A stretch of DNA of 64,000 nt from Pseudomonas syringae. GTDB taxonomy: Bacteria > Pseudomonadota > Gammaproteobacteria > Pseudomonadales > Pseudomonadaceae. The position numbers were made by a program, and so were the translations under genes. The notes beneath the pieces are model-generated. The model worked only from the letters and a program-made list of their open reading frames with translations. It made no database searches and was not told the origin of the DNA. Positions 47,668-56,053 of this stretch are shown here, piece by piece (the stretch's first letter is position 1; each line of letters opens with the position of its first letter). Location: the NCBI RefSeq assembly GCF_000737245.1, contig NZ_JPQU01000032.1, positions 1 through 64,000 of the forward strand, written 5' to 3'.

Positions 47668-48345
47668 ATGAGCGAGCTGTTACTTATTGATGATGACCAG
47701 GAGCTCTGTGAGCTTCTAAGCAGTTGGCTGAGCCAGGAAGGTTTTCTGGTACGCGCCTGCCACGACGGCAGCAGCGCGCGCCAGGCGCTGGCCGAATCTG
47801 AACCTGCCGCCGTAGTGCTGGATGTCATGCTGCCCGATGGCAGTGGCCTGGAACTGCTCAAGCAATTGCGCAGCGACCACCCTGATCTGCCCGTGCTGAT
47901 GCTTTCAGCCCGTGGCGAACCGCTGGACCGGATTCTGGGTCTGGAATTGGGTGCCGATGATTATCTGGCCAAACCTTGCGATCCTCGGGAACTGACAGCG
48001 CGTCTGCGGGCGGTATTGCGCCGCAGCCACCCGACGGCTGTCTCTACCCAGCTGGAACTGGGCGACCTGAGCTTCAGCCCGGTGCGCGGCGTGGTCATCA
48101 TCGCAGAGCAGGAACTGACCCTTACTGTGTCCGAAAGCCGTCTGCTTGAGGCGTTGCTGCGCCAACCTGGCGAGCCGCTGGACAAGCAAGAGCTGGCTCA
48201 GTTGGCGTTGGGCCGTAAGCTGACGCTTTACGATCGAAGCCTGGACATGCACGTCAGCAATCTGCGCAAAAAGATCGGTCCCCATCCTGATGGCCGACCA
48301 AGAATCGTGGCATTGCGCAGCCGGGGGTATTTCTACAGCGAGTAG
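47668..48345 (+). CDS. cpxR: CpxR-like OmpR-family response regulator
   Basis: The 225-residue protein has a receiver domain (1-115) with the phosphoacceptor Asp52 (VVLDVMLPDG) and Lys102, and an OmpR-type winged helix (about 130-225, ending SRGYFYSE). With the CpxP-like and kinase genes downstream it forms an envelope stress module. I recall the P. aeruginosa homologue as CpxR, an activator of mexAB-oprM. Recognition site GTAAA-N4-8-GTAAA is known for this family. Confidence 0.92.
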   Translation: MSELLLIDDDQELCELLSSWLSQEGFLVRACHDGSSARQALAESEPAAVVLDVMLPDGSGLELLKQLRSDHPDLPVLMLSARGEPLDRILGLELGADDYLAKPCDPRELTARLRAVLRRSHPTAVSTQLELGDLSFSPVRGVVIIAEQELTLTVSESRLLEALLRQPGEPLDKQELAQLALGRKLTLYDRSLDMHVSNLRKKIGPHPDGRPRIVALRSRGYFYSE

Positions 48346-48363
48346 GACTGGAATCGGATCTAT

Positions 48364-48452
48364 TGTGGGAGCGGTGCTTGCCCGCGATAAGGCTGGACTC
48401 GGTTCACTGTGGATTGCATCCAGCCTAATCGCGGGCAAGCACCGCTCCCACA
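48364..48452. repeat. REP-like palindrome pair (TGTGGGAGCGGTGCTTGCCC)
   Basis: TGTGGGAGCGGTGCTTGCCC and its inverted copy GCGGGCAAGCACCGCTCCCACA face each other with about 40 bp between. It fills the cpxR-cpxP gap up to the CpxR-like site. Confidence 0.92.
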
Positions 48453-48505
48453 TTAGATCTGCGCCAGCCCTGGAGAATGTTGTGTCAGGCCACTTACAGG
48501 CCCTC

Positions 48506-48521
48506 TTTACCGAAGCTTTAC
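48506..48521 (+). promoter_or_regulatory. CpxR-like operator upstream of cpxP
   Basis: TTTAC-cgaagc-TTTAC reads GTAAA-N6-GTAAA on the minus strand. The two halves are 11 bp apart, one helical turn, as in CpxR boxes (GTAAA-N5-GTAAA in E. coli, N4-8 in Pseudomonas). A poor -10-like TAAACT lies at 48554-48559, placing the site about 50 bp upstream of the start. This is what is expected for CpxR-activated cpxP. Confidence 0.7.
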
Positions 48522-48604
48522 AGACCCCTGACCGCTCTTGACCTTGATCTCCCTAAACTGGCCTCAACCGGTAACGAGCCGGATTCGAGACAAGGAGATA
48601 CACC

Positions 48605-49042
48605 ATGCGCAAGACTCTGATCGCTTTGATGTTCGCTGCTGCTCTGCCTACCGTCGCCATGGCGATGCCACCTGCAGACGGTCCTGGTTTCGGCGGCCCT
48701 GATGGCCCACGTGCTGGCATGCATCATGATCGCGGCCCTCTCGCCAAGCTGGACCTGACCCGCGAACAGCGTCAACAGGTCGGCAAGTTGATGGGCGAAC
48801 AAATGCACAGCCGCAAGGAAGTCACCGAGAAGTACCTGGCCAAACTGTCTCCAGCGGACCAGAAGGCCATGAAAGACGAACTGGACGCCAAGCGTGCCAA
48901 GACTGACAGCGACATCCGCGCCCTGCTCAAACCTGAACAGCAGAAGGAGTTTGATGAAATGAAGAAAGAACGCGCCGCCAAAATGGCTGAACGTGCTGAA
49001 TTCGAAGCATGGAAAGCGCAAAAGGCACAAAAAGCCCAGTAA
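48605..49042 (+). CDS. cpxP: CpxP/Spy-family periplasmic chaperone
   Basis: The 145-residue protein has a signal peptide (MRKTLIALMFAAALPTVAMA), two LTxxQ-type motifs (LDLTREQRQQV and LKPEQQKEF), and a Lys/Ala/Glu-rich helical tail. Cpx-type Spy proteins are periplasmic chaperones that inhibit the sensor kinase. It lies between cpxR and cpxA, preceded by the candidate CpxR site and followed 65 bp later by the kinase. Confidence 0.9.
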   Translation: MRKTLIALMFAAALPTVAMAMPPADGPGFGGPDGPRAGMHHDRGPLAKLDLTREQRQQVGKLMGEQMHSRKEVTEKYLAKLSPADQKAMKDELDAKRAKTDSDIRALLKPEQQKEFDEMKKERAAKMAERAEFEAWKAQKAQKAQ

Positions 49043-49107
49043 GCTACTGCCCTACCTGAACCCGGCACTCCCCAAGCGTGCCGGGTTTTCTCATTTGAGG
49101 ATTTCCT

Positions 49108-50448
49108 GTGCGCTCATTGTTCTGGCGAATTCTGGCCAGCTTCTGGCTAGCCATTGCCTTGGTTGCAGGCCTGTCGATTCTGCTCGGCCACATGCTCAAT
49201 CAGGACGCCTGGATTCTCAGTCGGCATCCGGTGCTAAGCAAACTGCCGCAGAGCTGGACCGAGCTCTATGAAGATCAGGGCGCGGATGCAGCCCAAGAGT
49301 ACTTGCAGCGTCTAAAGCGCAAGAATCACATGGACGTCCAGGTCCTCAATGACACCGGCGACCCGGTGGTTCGCGGTACATTTTCGCCACGGGCAGCGGC
49401 TCTTGAAGCCCGTCAGGGGGATGACCCCAGGCAACTGCCGTGGCGTCGCCTGACCAGTGAGTACACCAGCGACAAAAGCGGCGAAACCTACCTGTTTATC
49501 TATCGCATCCCTCACCCCGAGCTGGACGCCTGGCACCGCGACAGCCTGATGTGGCCATTAAGTGCGTTGGGTATTGCGCTGGTGGTGCTGACCTTGTTCA
49601 GCCTGCTGGTGACCTTGTCCATTACCCGTCCGCTGAGTCGCTTGCGCGGGGCGGTGCACGATCTGGGGCAGACCACCTACCAGCAGAACAGCCTGGCGCA
49701 ACTGGCCAACCGCCGCGACGAATTCGGCGTGCTGGCCAATGACTTCAACCGCATGGGCGCACGTCTGCAAAGCCTGATCGGCAGTCAGCGGCAACTGCTG
49801 CGTGACGTGTCCCACGAATTGCGATCTCCCCTCGCACGCCTGCGTATTGCCCTGGCGCTGGCTGAACGGGCCGAACCTGCGGAGCGGGAAAAACTCTGGC
49901 CGCGCTTGAGCCGAGAGTGTGACCGCCTGGAAGCGCTGATCAGCGAGATTCTGGCGCTTGCACGACTTGATGCGGAGCTGAGCAGCGCCGAGCCGGTTGA
50001 TCTCAAAACGCTCCTATTGCGCCTTAAGAACGACGCCAAACTGGACGGTGGCGATCAGCAGATTCGCGTTAACGTCCAGGACAACCTGCATTTGCATGGC
50101 TGGCCAGACATGATCGAGCGTGCCATGGACAACCTGCTGCGTAACGCCTTGCGCTTCAATCCCGACGGCCAGCCGATTGACGTGCAAGCCGCGCGGGTCG
50201 GCGACCGTTTGCAACTGAGCGTGCGGGATCATGGGCCAGGCGTTGCCACTGAATATCTCGCCCAATTGGGCGAGCCGTTCTATCGCGCTCCCGGCCAGAC
50301 CGCATCCGGACATGGCCTGGGACTGGCCATCGCGCGCCGCGCCGCACAACGTCACGGTGGGGATCTGATCCTGAACAATCATCCGGAGGGCGGTTTTGTT
50401 GCGACGGTTGATTTGCCGGCGGAGCCGTTGGGATCGACTCCACCATAA
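49108..50448 (+). CDS. cpxA: CpxA-like sensor histidine kinase
   Basis: The 446-residue protein starts from GTG 49108 with GAGGA upstream. Two membrane helices (about 8-28 and 148-170) flank a 120-residue periplasmic sensor; a HAMP follows (ITRPLSRLRGA), then the HisKA with His236 in DVSHELRSPLARL, and HATPase motifs (NLLRNALRF, GPGV, GHGLGLAIARR). It would phosphorylate the CpxR-like regulator. The P. aeruginosa counterpart is a kinase next to the CpxR gene. Confidence 0.93.
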   Translation: MRSLFWRILASFWLAIALVAGLSILLGHMLNQDAWILSRHPVLSKLPQSWTELYEDQGADAAQEYLQRLKRKNHMDVQVLNDTGDPVVRGTFSPRAAALEARQGDDPRQLPWRRLTSEYTSDKSGETYLFIYRIPHPELDAWHRDSLMWPLSALGIALVVLTLFSLLVTLSITRPLSRLRGAVHDLGQTTYQQNSLAQLANRRDEFGVLANDFNRMGARLQSLIGSQRQLLRDVSHELRSPLARLRIALALAERAEPAEREKLWPRLSRECDRLEALISEILALARLDAELSSAEPVDLKTLLLRLKNDAKLDGGDQQIRVNVQDNLHLHGWPDMIERAMDNLLRNALRFNPDGQPIDVQAARVGDRLQLSVRDHGPGVATEYLAQLGEPFYRAPGQTASGHGLGLAIARRAAQRHGGDLILNNHPEGGFVATVDLPAEPLGSTPP

Positions 50449-50479
50449 AATCATCCTCCGCCATGGAGGCCTCGGACCT

Positions 50480-50569
50480 GTGGGAGCGAATTCATTCGCG
50501 AAAGCAATGTTACAACCGATGAAGATGCATCGAATGTAATGGTCTCTTCGCGAATGAATTCGCTCCCAC
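50480..50569. repeat. REP-like palindrome pair (GTGGGAGCGAATTCATTCGCG)
   Basis: The GTGGGAGCGAATTCATTCGC unit and its inverted copy lie about 44 bp apart, starting 31 bp after the sensor kinase gene. Confidence 0.93.
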
Positions 50570-50599
50570 GTAATCCACGGCGTGCGCAATTCTCTGTAG

Positions 50600-50651
50600 G
50601 AGCTGCCGAAGGCTGCGAATCGGTAGCCGCCTTCGCAGCCTTTGGCAGCTC
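50600..50651. repeat. hairpin repeat (GAGCTGCCGAAGGCTGCGA)
   Basis: GAGCTGCCGAAGGCTGCGA and TCGCAGCCTTTGGCAGCTC pair around a 14-bp centre. This is a second palindrome type (GTAGGAGCTGCCGAAGG), linked to the hexamer array that follows. Confidence 0.9.
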
Positions 50652-50687
50652 ATACCTTAACTCACGTAGCGCCATCCATCGCCGCAG

Positions 50688-50741
50688 TTGATCTTGATCT
50701 TGATCTTGATCTTGATCTTGATCTGCTTTTGATTTTGATCT
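50688..50741. repeat. TTGATC hexamer array
   Basis: Six perfect tandem TTGATC copies (50688-50723) are followed by degenerate TTTTGAT/TTGATC copies. Slippage would change the copy number by multiples of six. Confidence 0.95.
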
Positions 50742-51040
50742 TGGCGCCCCGTTAAACCACGCTGGCCGGAATCCGATGTTGAGGTGTGGGGCAAACCGGC
50801 AGGGATGCCGGTTTAGCCGCCCCAGGCCATGGATGGCCGTTGGCGGCGGCCCCACGAATCAATGTCGGATTACGGGCATGCCGAGCACCAGCGAGGGACC
50901 GAGTGGTGGGGCAAGAGCGTTTTGCTTACTTTTGACTGGGCCGGCATTCCGGCTCCATCAAAAGTGAGGCGCTGTAAAAGCGCAACCATAAGCAGCCGTT
51001 GCCGCAACACCGGATATGTACGCAAAAAAAGATGTGTACA
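50742..51040 (+). repeat. composite dispersed repeat with protein-like reading frame
   Basis: From the conserved-looking GGCGCCCCGTTAAACCACG to AACCGGATATGTACG, this stretch contains two inner palindromes (CCGGCAGGGATGCCGG near 50800, and CATGGATGGCC near 50829) and a plus-strand frame with the phrase HAEHQRGTEWWGKSVLLTFDWAG (first 20: HAEHQRGTEWWGKSVLLTFD). I recall close copies in many Pseudomonas genomes with the same peptide phrase, but cannot verify it. It looks like a repeat, not a gene: there is no ribosome-binding site. It separates the kinase from the nitroreductase gene. Confidence 0.6.
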
Positions 51041-51053
51041 TACCCATCTGGCC

Positions 51054-51614
51054 CTAACCCTGCCACTCACTCACAAAATCCACCACATCCACTTTCGCGG
51101 CAATGCGCGGTGGGTTCAGCGGTGTGCCAAGGTATAGAAAAGCGATGACTTCTTCATCGGCTGTCAGGCCCAAACCTTTGGCGACCAAAGGCGAGTAAGA
51201 CAACTCACCCGTGCGCCAGACCGCGCCAACACCCAATGCATAGGCCGCCAGCAACACGCTGTGCGCGGCGCAACCGGCGGTGATCAACTGCTCGGCCTTG
51301 GGCACTTTGTAGTGATCCTGCAACCGCGCAACCACCACCACGACCAGCGGCGCACGCAGCGGGCCCTGGCGAGCCTTTTCCAGGGCCTGGGTTGTAACTT
51401 CTGCGCCACTGGCTTGCAGCGCCTGAGCCAACAGGTCGCCCATGCGCTCGCGGGCCGAACCTTCTACAGTGATGAAACGAAAGGGCCGCAACTGACCATG
51501 GTCGGGAGCACGCATTGCCGCGTTGAACAGCACTTCACGCTGAGCGGCATCCGGGGCCGGGTCGATCAACCGTGGAACCGAAACCCGATTGAGCAATACG
51601 TCGAGCGCCTCCAT
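51054..51614 (-). CDS. NAD(P)H nitroreductase (YdjA-like)
   Basis: The 186-residue flavoprotein has RAPDHGQLRPFRFI near the N-terminus, which binds FMN phosphate, and ALGVGAVWRTGELSY and FLYLGTP motifs in the C-terminal half. It resembles the minimal YdjA subgroup of the nitroreductase family. The physiological substrate is unknown. It is alone between a repeat-rich gap and the divergent trkH. Confidence 0.93.
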   Translation of the reverse strand: MEALDVLLNRVSVPRLIDPAPDAAQREVLFNAAMRAPDHGQLRPFRFITVEGSARERMGDLLAQALQASGAEVTTQALEKARQGPLRAPLVVVVVARLQDHYKVPKAEQLITAGCAAHSVLLAAYALGVGAVWRTGELSYSPLVAKGLGLTADEEVIAFLYLGTPLNPPRIAAKVDVVDFVSEWQG

Positions 51615-51776
51615 GGGCTACCTCCTGAATAAGTGATGGGTCATTCTAGAGCCTGTGCACACGGATAACGAACCCGCAGGACAATTACTTACAAACTGTG
51701 TCGAACCCGCTGCGGTTTACATGCAGTGGCCCGCAGGTAGAATGTCGCCTTTCCTCGAACCAGTCAGAGTGACTAC

Positions 51777-53231
51777 ATGGCGTTGCCGACCCTTCGCATC
51801 ATCGGTTTCATTATCGGCATCTTCCTGATCACGCTGGCCATCGCCATGATCGTGCCCATGGTCACGCTGGTGATATACGACCGTTTCGAGGATCTGCGCT
51901 CCTTTCTGTGGGCCAGCCTGATTACCTTTATTGCCGGTCTGGCGCTGATCACCCCTGGTCGGCCAGAGCATGTGCACCTGCGTCCGCGCGACATGTACAT
52001 GCTGACCGTATCCAGCTGGATCGTAGTGTGCGTGTTCGCCGCGCTCCCATTCCTGCTGACGCAACACATCAGCTACACCGACTCATTCTTCGAAAGCATG
52101 TCTGGCATCACCGCCACCGGTTCTACAGTTCTCAGTGGTCTGGACAGCATGTCGCCGGGCATTCTCATCTGGCGCTCTATGCTGCACTGGCTGGGCGGCA
52201 TCGGCTTCATCGGCATGGCGGTAGCGATCCTGCCGTTGCTGCGTATCGGTGGCATGCGCCTGTTCCAGACCGAATCCTCCGACCGCTCGGAAAAGGTCAT
52301 GCCGCGCTCCCACATGGTGGCCAAGTTCATCGTACTGGCCTATGTCAGCATTACCGCCGTGGGCAGCGTTGCATTCTGGGCGGCGGGCATGAGCATGTTC
52401 GATGCGATCAATCACGCGATGTCGGCCATTTCCACCGGCGGTTTTTCCACCTCTGACCAATCGCTGGCCAAGTGGCCGCAACCCGCTGTGCATTGGGTCG
52501 CCATTGTGGTGATGATTCTCGGCAGCCTGCCATTCACCTTGTATGTCGCGACATTGCGTGGCCATCGTGGCGCGCTGTTTCGGGACGAGCAGGTGCGTGG
52601 CCTGCTTGGCCTGCTGCTGGCAACCTGGCTGGTGATGACCCTCTGGTACTGGTGGACAACCGATCTTCACTGGTACGACGCATTGCGTCATGTCGCGTTG
52701 AACGTCACCTCAGTGGTCACCACTACCGGCTTTGCTTTGGGCGACTACAGCCTGTGGGGCAATTTCGCCCTGATGTTCTTTTTCTATCTAGGGTTCATTG
52801 GCGGCTGTTCCGGCTCTACGGCTGGTGGCGTGAAGATCTTCCGCTTTCAAGTCGCCTACATCCTGCTCAAGGCCAACCTTAATCAGCTGGTCCACCCTCG
52901 CGCAGTGCTCAAGCAGACGTACAACGGCCATCGCCTGGATGATGAAATCGTCCGTTCGATCCTGACCTTCTCGTTTTTCTTCACCATCACCATCTGTGTC
53001 ATCGCCCTGCTGCTCTCGCTGCTGGGCCTGGACTGGATGACTGCATTGACCGGCGCCGCGAGCACTGTGTCCGGCGTCGGTCCGGGGCTGGGTGAAACCA
53101 TCGGTCCGGCGGGCAACTTCGCCACTCTGCCGGATACGGCGAAATGGATTCTGTCGTTGGGCATGCTGCTGGGTCGTCTGGAAATTATTACCGTGCTGGT
53201 GCTGTGCATTCCGGCATTCTGGCGCCAGTGA
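51777..53231 (+). CDS. trkH: Trk potassium uptake channel subunit TrkH
   Basis: The 484-residue protein has four pore-loop repeats. The selectivity segments are SGITATGSTV, AISTGGFS, TTTGFALGD and TVSGVGPGLGE. K+ uptake requires the NAD-binding TrkA subunit, which is not in this window. Upstream AGAGTGA is a fair ribosome-binding site. Confidence 0.96.
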   Translation: MALPTLRIIGFIIGIFLITLAIAMIVPMVTLVIYDRFEDLRSFLWASLITFIAGLALITPGRPEHVHLRPRDMYMLTVSSWIVVCVFAALPFLLTQHISYTDSFFESMSGITATGSTVLSGLDSMSPGILIWRSMLHWLGGIGFIGMAVAILPLLRIGGMRLFQTESSDRSEKVMPRSHMVAKFIVLAYVSITAVGSVAFWAAGMSMFDAINHAMSAISTGGFSTSDQSLAKWPQPAVHWVAIVVMILGSLPFTLYVATLRGHRGALFRDEQVRGLLGLLLATWLVMTLWYWWTTDLHWYDALRHVALNVTSVVTTTGFALGDYSLWGNFALMFFFYLGFIGGCSGSTAGGVKIFRFQVAYILLKANLNQLVHPRAVLKQTYNGHRLDDEIVRSILTFSFFFTITICVIALLLSLLGLDWMTALTGAASTVSGVGPGLGETIGPAGNFATLPDTAKWILSLGMLLGRLEIITVLVLCIPAFWRQ

Positions 53232-53326
53232 TCGCAAAGGTTTAGAGTCAGCTGACGCGACGCCCAGATGACACGATTCTCAGCAGAGCCTAGACTCAAT
53301 AGCGACCACGATCAGGAACTCCAGCC

Positions 53327-53638
53327 ATGGAAACCGCCAAATCGTTTACCCGCTTCGCCGATTTTTACCCTTACTACTTGCAGGAGCATCAAGACAGCAC
53401 CTGTCGACGCCTGCACTTTGTCGGCACCAGTCTGGTGATATTTTTGCTGGCATTCGTGCTGGGCAGTGGCAATTGGGGCCTGATCTGGCTGGTGCCGGTT
53501 GCCGGCTATGCCTTCGCCTGGGTCGGCCATTTCTTCTTTGAAAAGAATCGCCCCGCGACCTTTCAGCATCCGTTCTATAGCCTGCTGGGCGACTTTGTCA
53601 TGTATCGGGACATGATTATCGGCAAGGTGCCTTTCTAA
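53327..53638 (+). CDS. DUF962 / Mpo1-like membrane protein
   Basis: A 103-residue protein with two hydrophobic segments (about 32-48 and 52-68). It has the family signature YYLQEHQDSTCRRLHFVGT, His24-like residues and FFEKNRPATFQHPFYS. The yeast homologue Mpo1 is an Fe(II)-dependent dioxygenase for phytosphingosine; the bacterial function is not known. Confidence 0.9.
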   Translation: METAKSFTRFADFYPYYLQEHQDSTCRRLHFVGTSLVIFLLAFVLGSGNWGLIWLVPVAGYAFAWVGHFFFEKNRPATFQHPFYSLLGDFVMYRDMIIGKVPF

Positions 53639-53663
53639 AAAGCGCATGCCTGAGCAACACCGA

Positions 53664-54491
53664 TCAAAGCACCGGCTCGCTGGCCCGAATTTCCTCTTCG
53701 GCCAGCAATGCTTTCTCTCGCTGATGGGCATCGGCAAGCCGGAACAGCTCGATCGTGCCATCCAGATGCTCGATCAGCGCGGTACAAGACTCGACCCAAT
53801 CTCCGCAATTGAGGTATTCCACCCCACCTACCTCGCGAATTTCCGCATGGTGGATATGCCCGCACACCACACCGTCCAGACCGCGTTTGACGCACTCGTG
53901 TGCGATAGCTTCTTCAAAGTCACTGATGAAGCTGACAGCGGTTTTGACCTTGTGCTTGAGATAGGCAGAGAGCGACCAGTACCCGTAGCCGTAGCGGGCC
54001 CGCCAATGGTTGAGCCAGCGATTGAGAGTCAGGGTGAATTCGTAGGCTGAGTCACCAAGGAAAGCGAGCCAGCGGTGATAGCGGGTAATCACGTCGAACT
54101 GGTCGCCATGAATCACCAGCAAGCGGCGTCCGTCGGCGGTGACATGTTCCGCTTCATCCACAAGCTGGATGTTGCCCAGAATCAGTTTCGAATAGCGACG
54201 CAGAAACTCGTCATGATTGCCGGTGACATAGATGACCTCGGTGCCGCGCTTGCTCATGGTCAGCAGGCGGCGAATCACGTTGGTGTGAGCCTGAGGCCAA
54301 TACATGCCGCTGCGCAGCTTCCAACCGTCAATGATATCGCCCACCAGATAGATCTTGTCGGCCTGGTAGCCCTTGAGAAAACGCGACAGGTGTTCAGCCT
54401 GACAGTCGCGAGTCCCCAGATGCACATCGGAAATCCACAACGTGCGCACATGTTGCTTACGGCTGGGTTTGGCAAGCTGAGCACTGCTCAT
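53664..54491 (-). CDS. LpxH-related metallophosphoesterase
   Basis: Start at MSSAQLAKPSRK (54491) with GGAGGT upstream; 275 residues. Metal-binding motifs are WISDVHLGT, GDIIDGW, VTGNHDE, VIHGDQFD and CGHIHHAEI. It belongs to COG2908-like UDP-2,3-diacylglucosamine hydrolases, but is longer than the 240-residue LpxH, and pseudomonads have a separate LpxH, so this may be a paralogue with a different substrate. Confidence 0.9.
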   Translation of the reverse strand: MSSAQLAKPSRKQHVRTLWISDVHLGTRDCQAEHLSRFLKGYQADKIYLVGDIIDGWKLRSGMYWPQAHTNVIRRLLTMSKRGTEVIYVTGNHDEFLRRYSKLILGNIQLVDEAEHVTADGRRLLVIHGDQFDVITRYHRWLAFLGDSAYEFTLTLNRWLNHWRARYGYGYWSLSAYLKHKVKTAVSFISDFEEAIAHECVKRGLDGVVCGHIHHAEIREVGGVEYLNCGDWVESCTALIEHLDGTIELFRLADAHQREKALLAEEEIRASEPVL

Positions 54492-54632
54492 GGGCAACCT
54501 CCGGCAGGGTTTGAACCAGAGTGGCCCATGCCGGTTAATCGATTGTGACGGGGTTGTGGCAGTGACGTGACAATGCAGGCTGATAGAGTCCATCGCGATC
54601 TGCCACAGCGCTCTCTTTCAGCCAACGGGCCT

Positions 54633-54723
54633 CTGTAGGAGCGCGCTTGCCCGCGATAGCGGTGGTTCAGTCAAAGAAGTATCGTTTGACCCACCACTAT
54701 CGCGGGCAAGCGCGCTCCTACAG
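54633..54723. repeat. REP-like palindrome pair (CTGTAGGAGCGCGCTTGCCC)
   Basis: CTGTAGGAGCGCGCTTGCCCGCGA and its inverted copy lie about 45 bp apart, with TAGCGGTGG and CCACCACTA inside. The pair lies between the divergent phosphoesterase and EamA genes. Confidence 0.92.
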
Positions 54724-54754
54724 AAAACATCCAGCCAATTAACCTGAGACAACC

Positions 54755-55642
54755 ATGACCCCTCGCTCCGCCCTTGGCGCTTTGCATCTCGGCGCACTGA
54801 TGTTCGGTCTAACCGGTGTGTTCGGCAAACTGGCCAGCGCCTCGCCCTCGGTCATCGTGTTTGGTCGCGGGATTTTCGCCGTGCTTGCCCTGGCCTTTTT
54901 CGCCCGTTTCGCCAGCGCCACAGCGTGGAAAACCCTGCGCCGCGCAGACTGGTTACGGCTGCTAGCCGCGGGCATGTTGCTGGCGGCACACTGGGTGGCG
55001 TTTTTCATCGCGGTGAAGATTTCCGGCGTCGCAGTGGCAACCCTGGGCTTCGCCAGCTTCCCGGCGTTCACGGTGATTCTCGAGGGGTTGCTGTTCCGTG
55101 AGCGAATCCGCAGTAATGAAATCGTGCTGGTTGTTCTGGTCAGCATCGGGCTGGTGCTGGTCACACCCGAGTTCGATCTGGCCAGCGAAGCCACCAGCGG
55201 CTTGCTCTGGGCAGTGTTTTCCGGGTTGACCTTCTCGCTGCTGTCCCTGATTAATCGCGTCAGCTCGAGCCGCATCCCGGCCGTGCAAGCCGCGCTTTGT
55301 CAGAATCTGGTAGTGGCTGCCTGTTTGCTGCCGATGGCAGCCCCGGAACTCGACAGCGTCTCGGCCATGGACTGGCTGTGGATCAGCCTGTTGGGGATTT
55401 TCTGTACCGGGCTGGCTCACAGCCTGTTCGTCGCCAGCCTCGCGGTGATAAAGGCCCGCACCGCCGCTGTGGTGTTCGCCATGGAACCGGTCTACGGCAT
55501 TACCTTCGCCTGGCTGATTTTTGCCGAAACGCCCACCCTGCGCATACTGCTAGGGGGTGCTTTGATCATCCTGGCGATTGCTGTTTCCGCGCTGATGAGT
55601 AGCGTGAAGGCCTCGAAATCAGTCGTTGAGGCAAGCCACTAA
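54755..55642 (+). CDS. EamA/DMT-superfamily transporter
   Basis: The 295-residue protein has ten predicted membrane helices in two EamA repeats, as in RhaT/YdcZ-type metabolite exporters. The substrate cannot be predicted. Its stop codon overlaps the end of the convergent SelW-like gene by 4 bp. Confidence 0.93.
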   Translation: MTPRSALGALHLGALMFGLTGVFGKLASASPSVIVFGRGIFAVLALAFFARFASATAWKTLRRADWLRLLAAGMLLAAHWVAFFIAVKISGVAVATLGFASFPAFTVILEGLLFRERIRSNEIVLVVLVSIGLVLVTPEFDLASEATSGLLWAVFSGLTFSLLSLINRVSSSRIPAVQAALCQNLVVAACLLPMAAPELDSVSAMDWLWISLLGIFCTGLAHSLFVASLAVIKARTAAVVFAMEPVYGITFAWLIFAETPTLRILLGGALIILAIAVSALMSSVKASKSVVEASH

Positions 55643-55935
55643 GATGTTTTATCGCTGCTTTTATCGTTGTGTCCCAAGTCGCGCAGGGGATCTATCTGGT
55701 CCCGGACCCGCTGCTTGAGCGCCTTGGCGTCCGGAAACCCGCCGTCCGCTTTGCGCTCCCAGATCTGCACACCATCACAGCTGATAAAGAACACCCCACC
55801 GGTACCCGGCTGCAATGAGACTTTGCCCAGGTCATCGGCAAATGTGCTTAGCAGTTCCTGAGCCAGCCACGCAGCGCGCAACAGCCACTGGCATTGGGTG
55901 CAGTAGGTGATGGTGATTTCGGGTTTGGTGGTCAT
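55639..55935 (-). CDS. SelW/Rdx family protein
   Basis: Start at MTTKPEITITYCTQCQW (55935) with GGAG upstream, giving 97 residues. The Rdx-type CxxC is Cys12 and Cys15 (no selenocysteine codon), followed by a helical region and a GGVFFISCDGVQIWERK strand pair. Function unknown, possibly redox. Convergent with the EamA gene. Confidence 0.93.
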   Translation of the reverse strand: MTTKPEITITYCTQCQWLLRAAWLAQELLSTFADDLGKVSLQPGTGGVFFISCDGVQIWERKADGGFPDAKALKQRVRDQIDPLRDLGHNDKSSDKTS

Positions 55936-55970
55936 GGGAATCTCCAACAAACTAAGCCCTGTGCAGGCTA

Positions 55971-56010
55971 TGTGGGAGCGAATTCATTCGCGAATGAATT
56001 CGCTCCCACA
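55971..56010. repeat. 40-bp perfect palindrome
   Basis: TGTGGGAGCGAATTCATTCG is directly followed by its exact reverse complement, with no spacer. It is the most compact of the GTGGGAGC repeats in the window and lies between the SelW-like gene and the FimV-type gene. Confidence 0.97.
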
Positions 56011-56053
56011 ATGGGAATTGCGCCAGTCGATAGAACGTCAGGGCCTTACGGCT

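Noticed and set aside
50688..50741. Possible phase-variable coding repeat
   Set aside because: The TTGATC unit is six bases long, so changes keep the frame, and no gene covers it. It is treated as an intergenic repeat.
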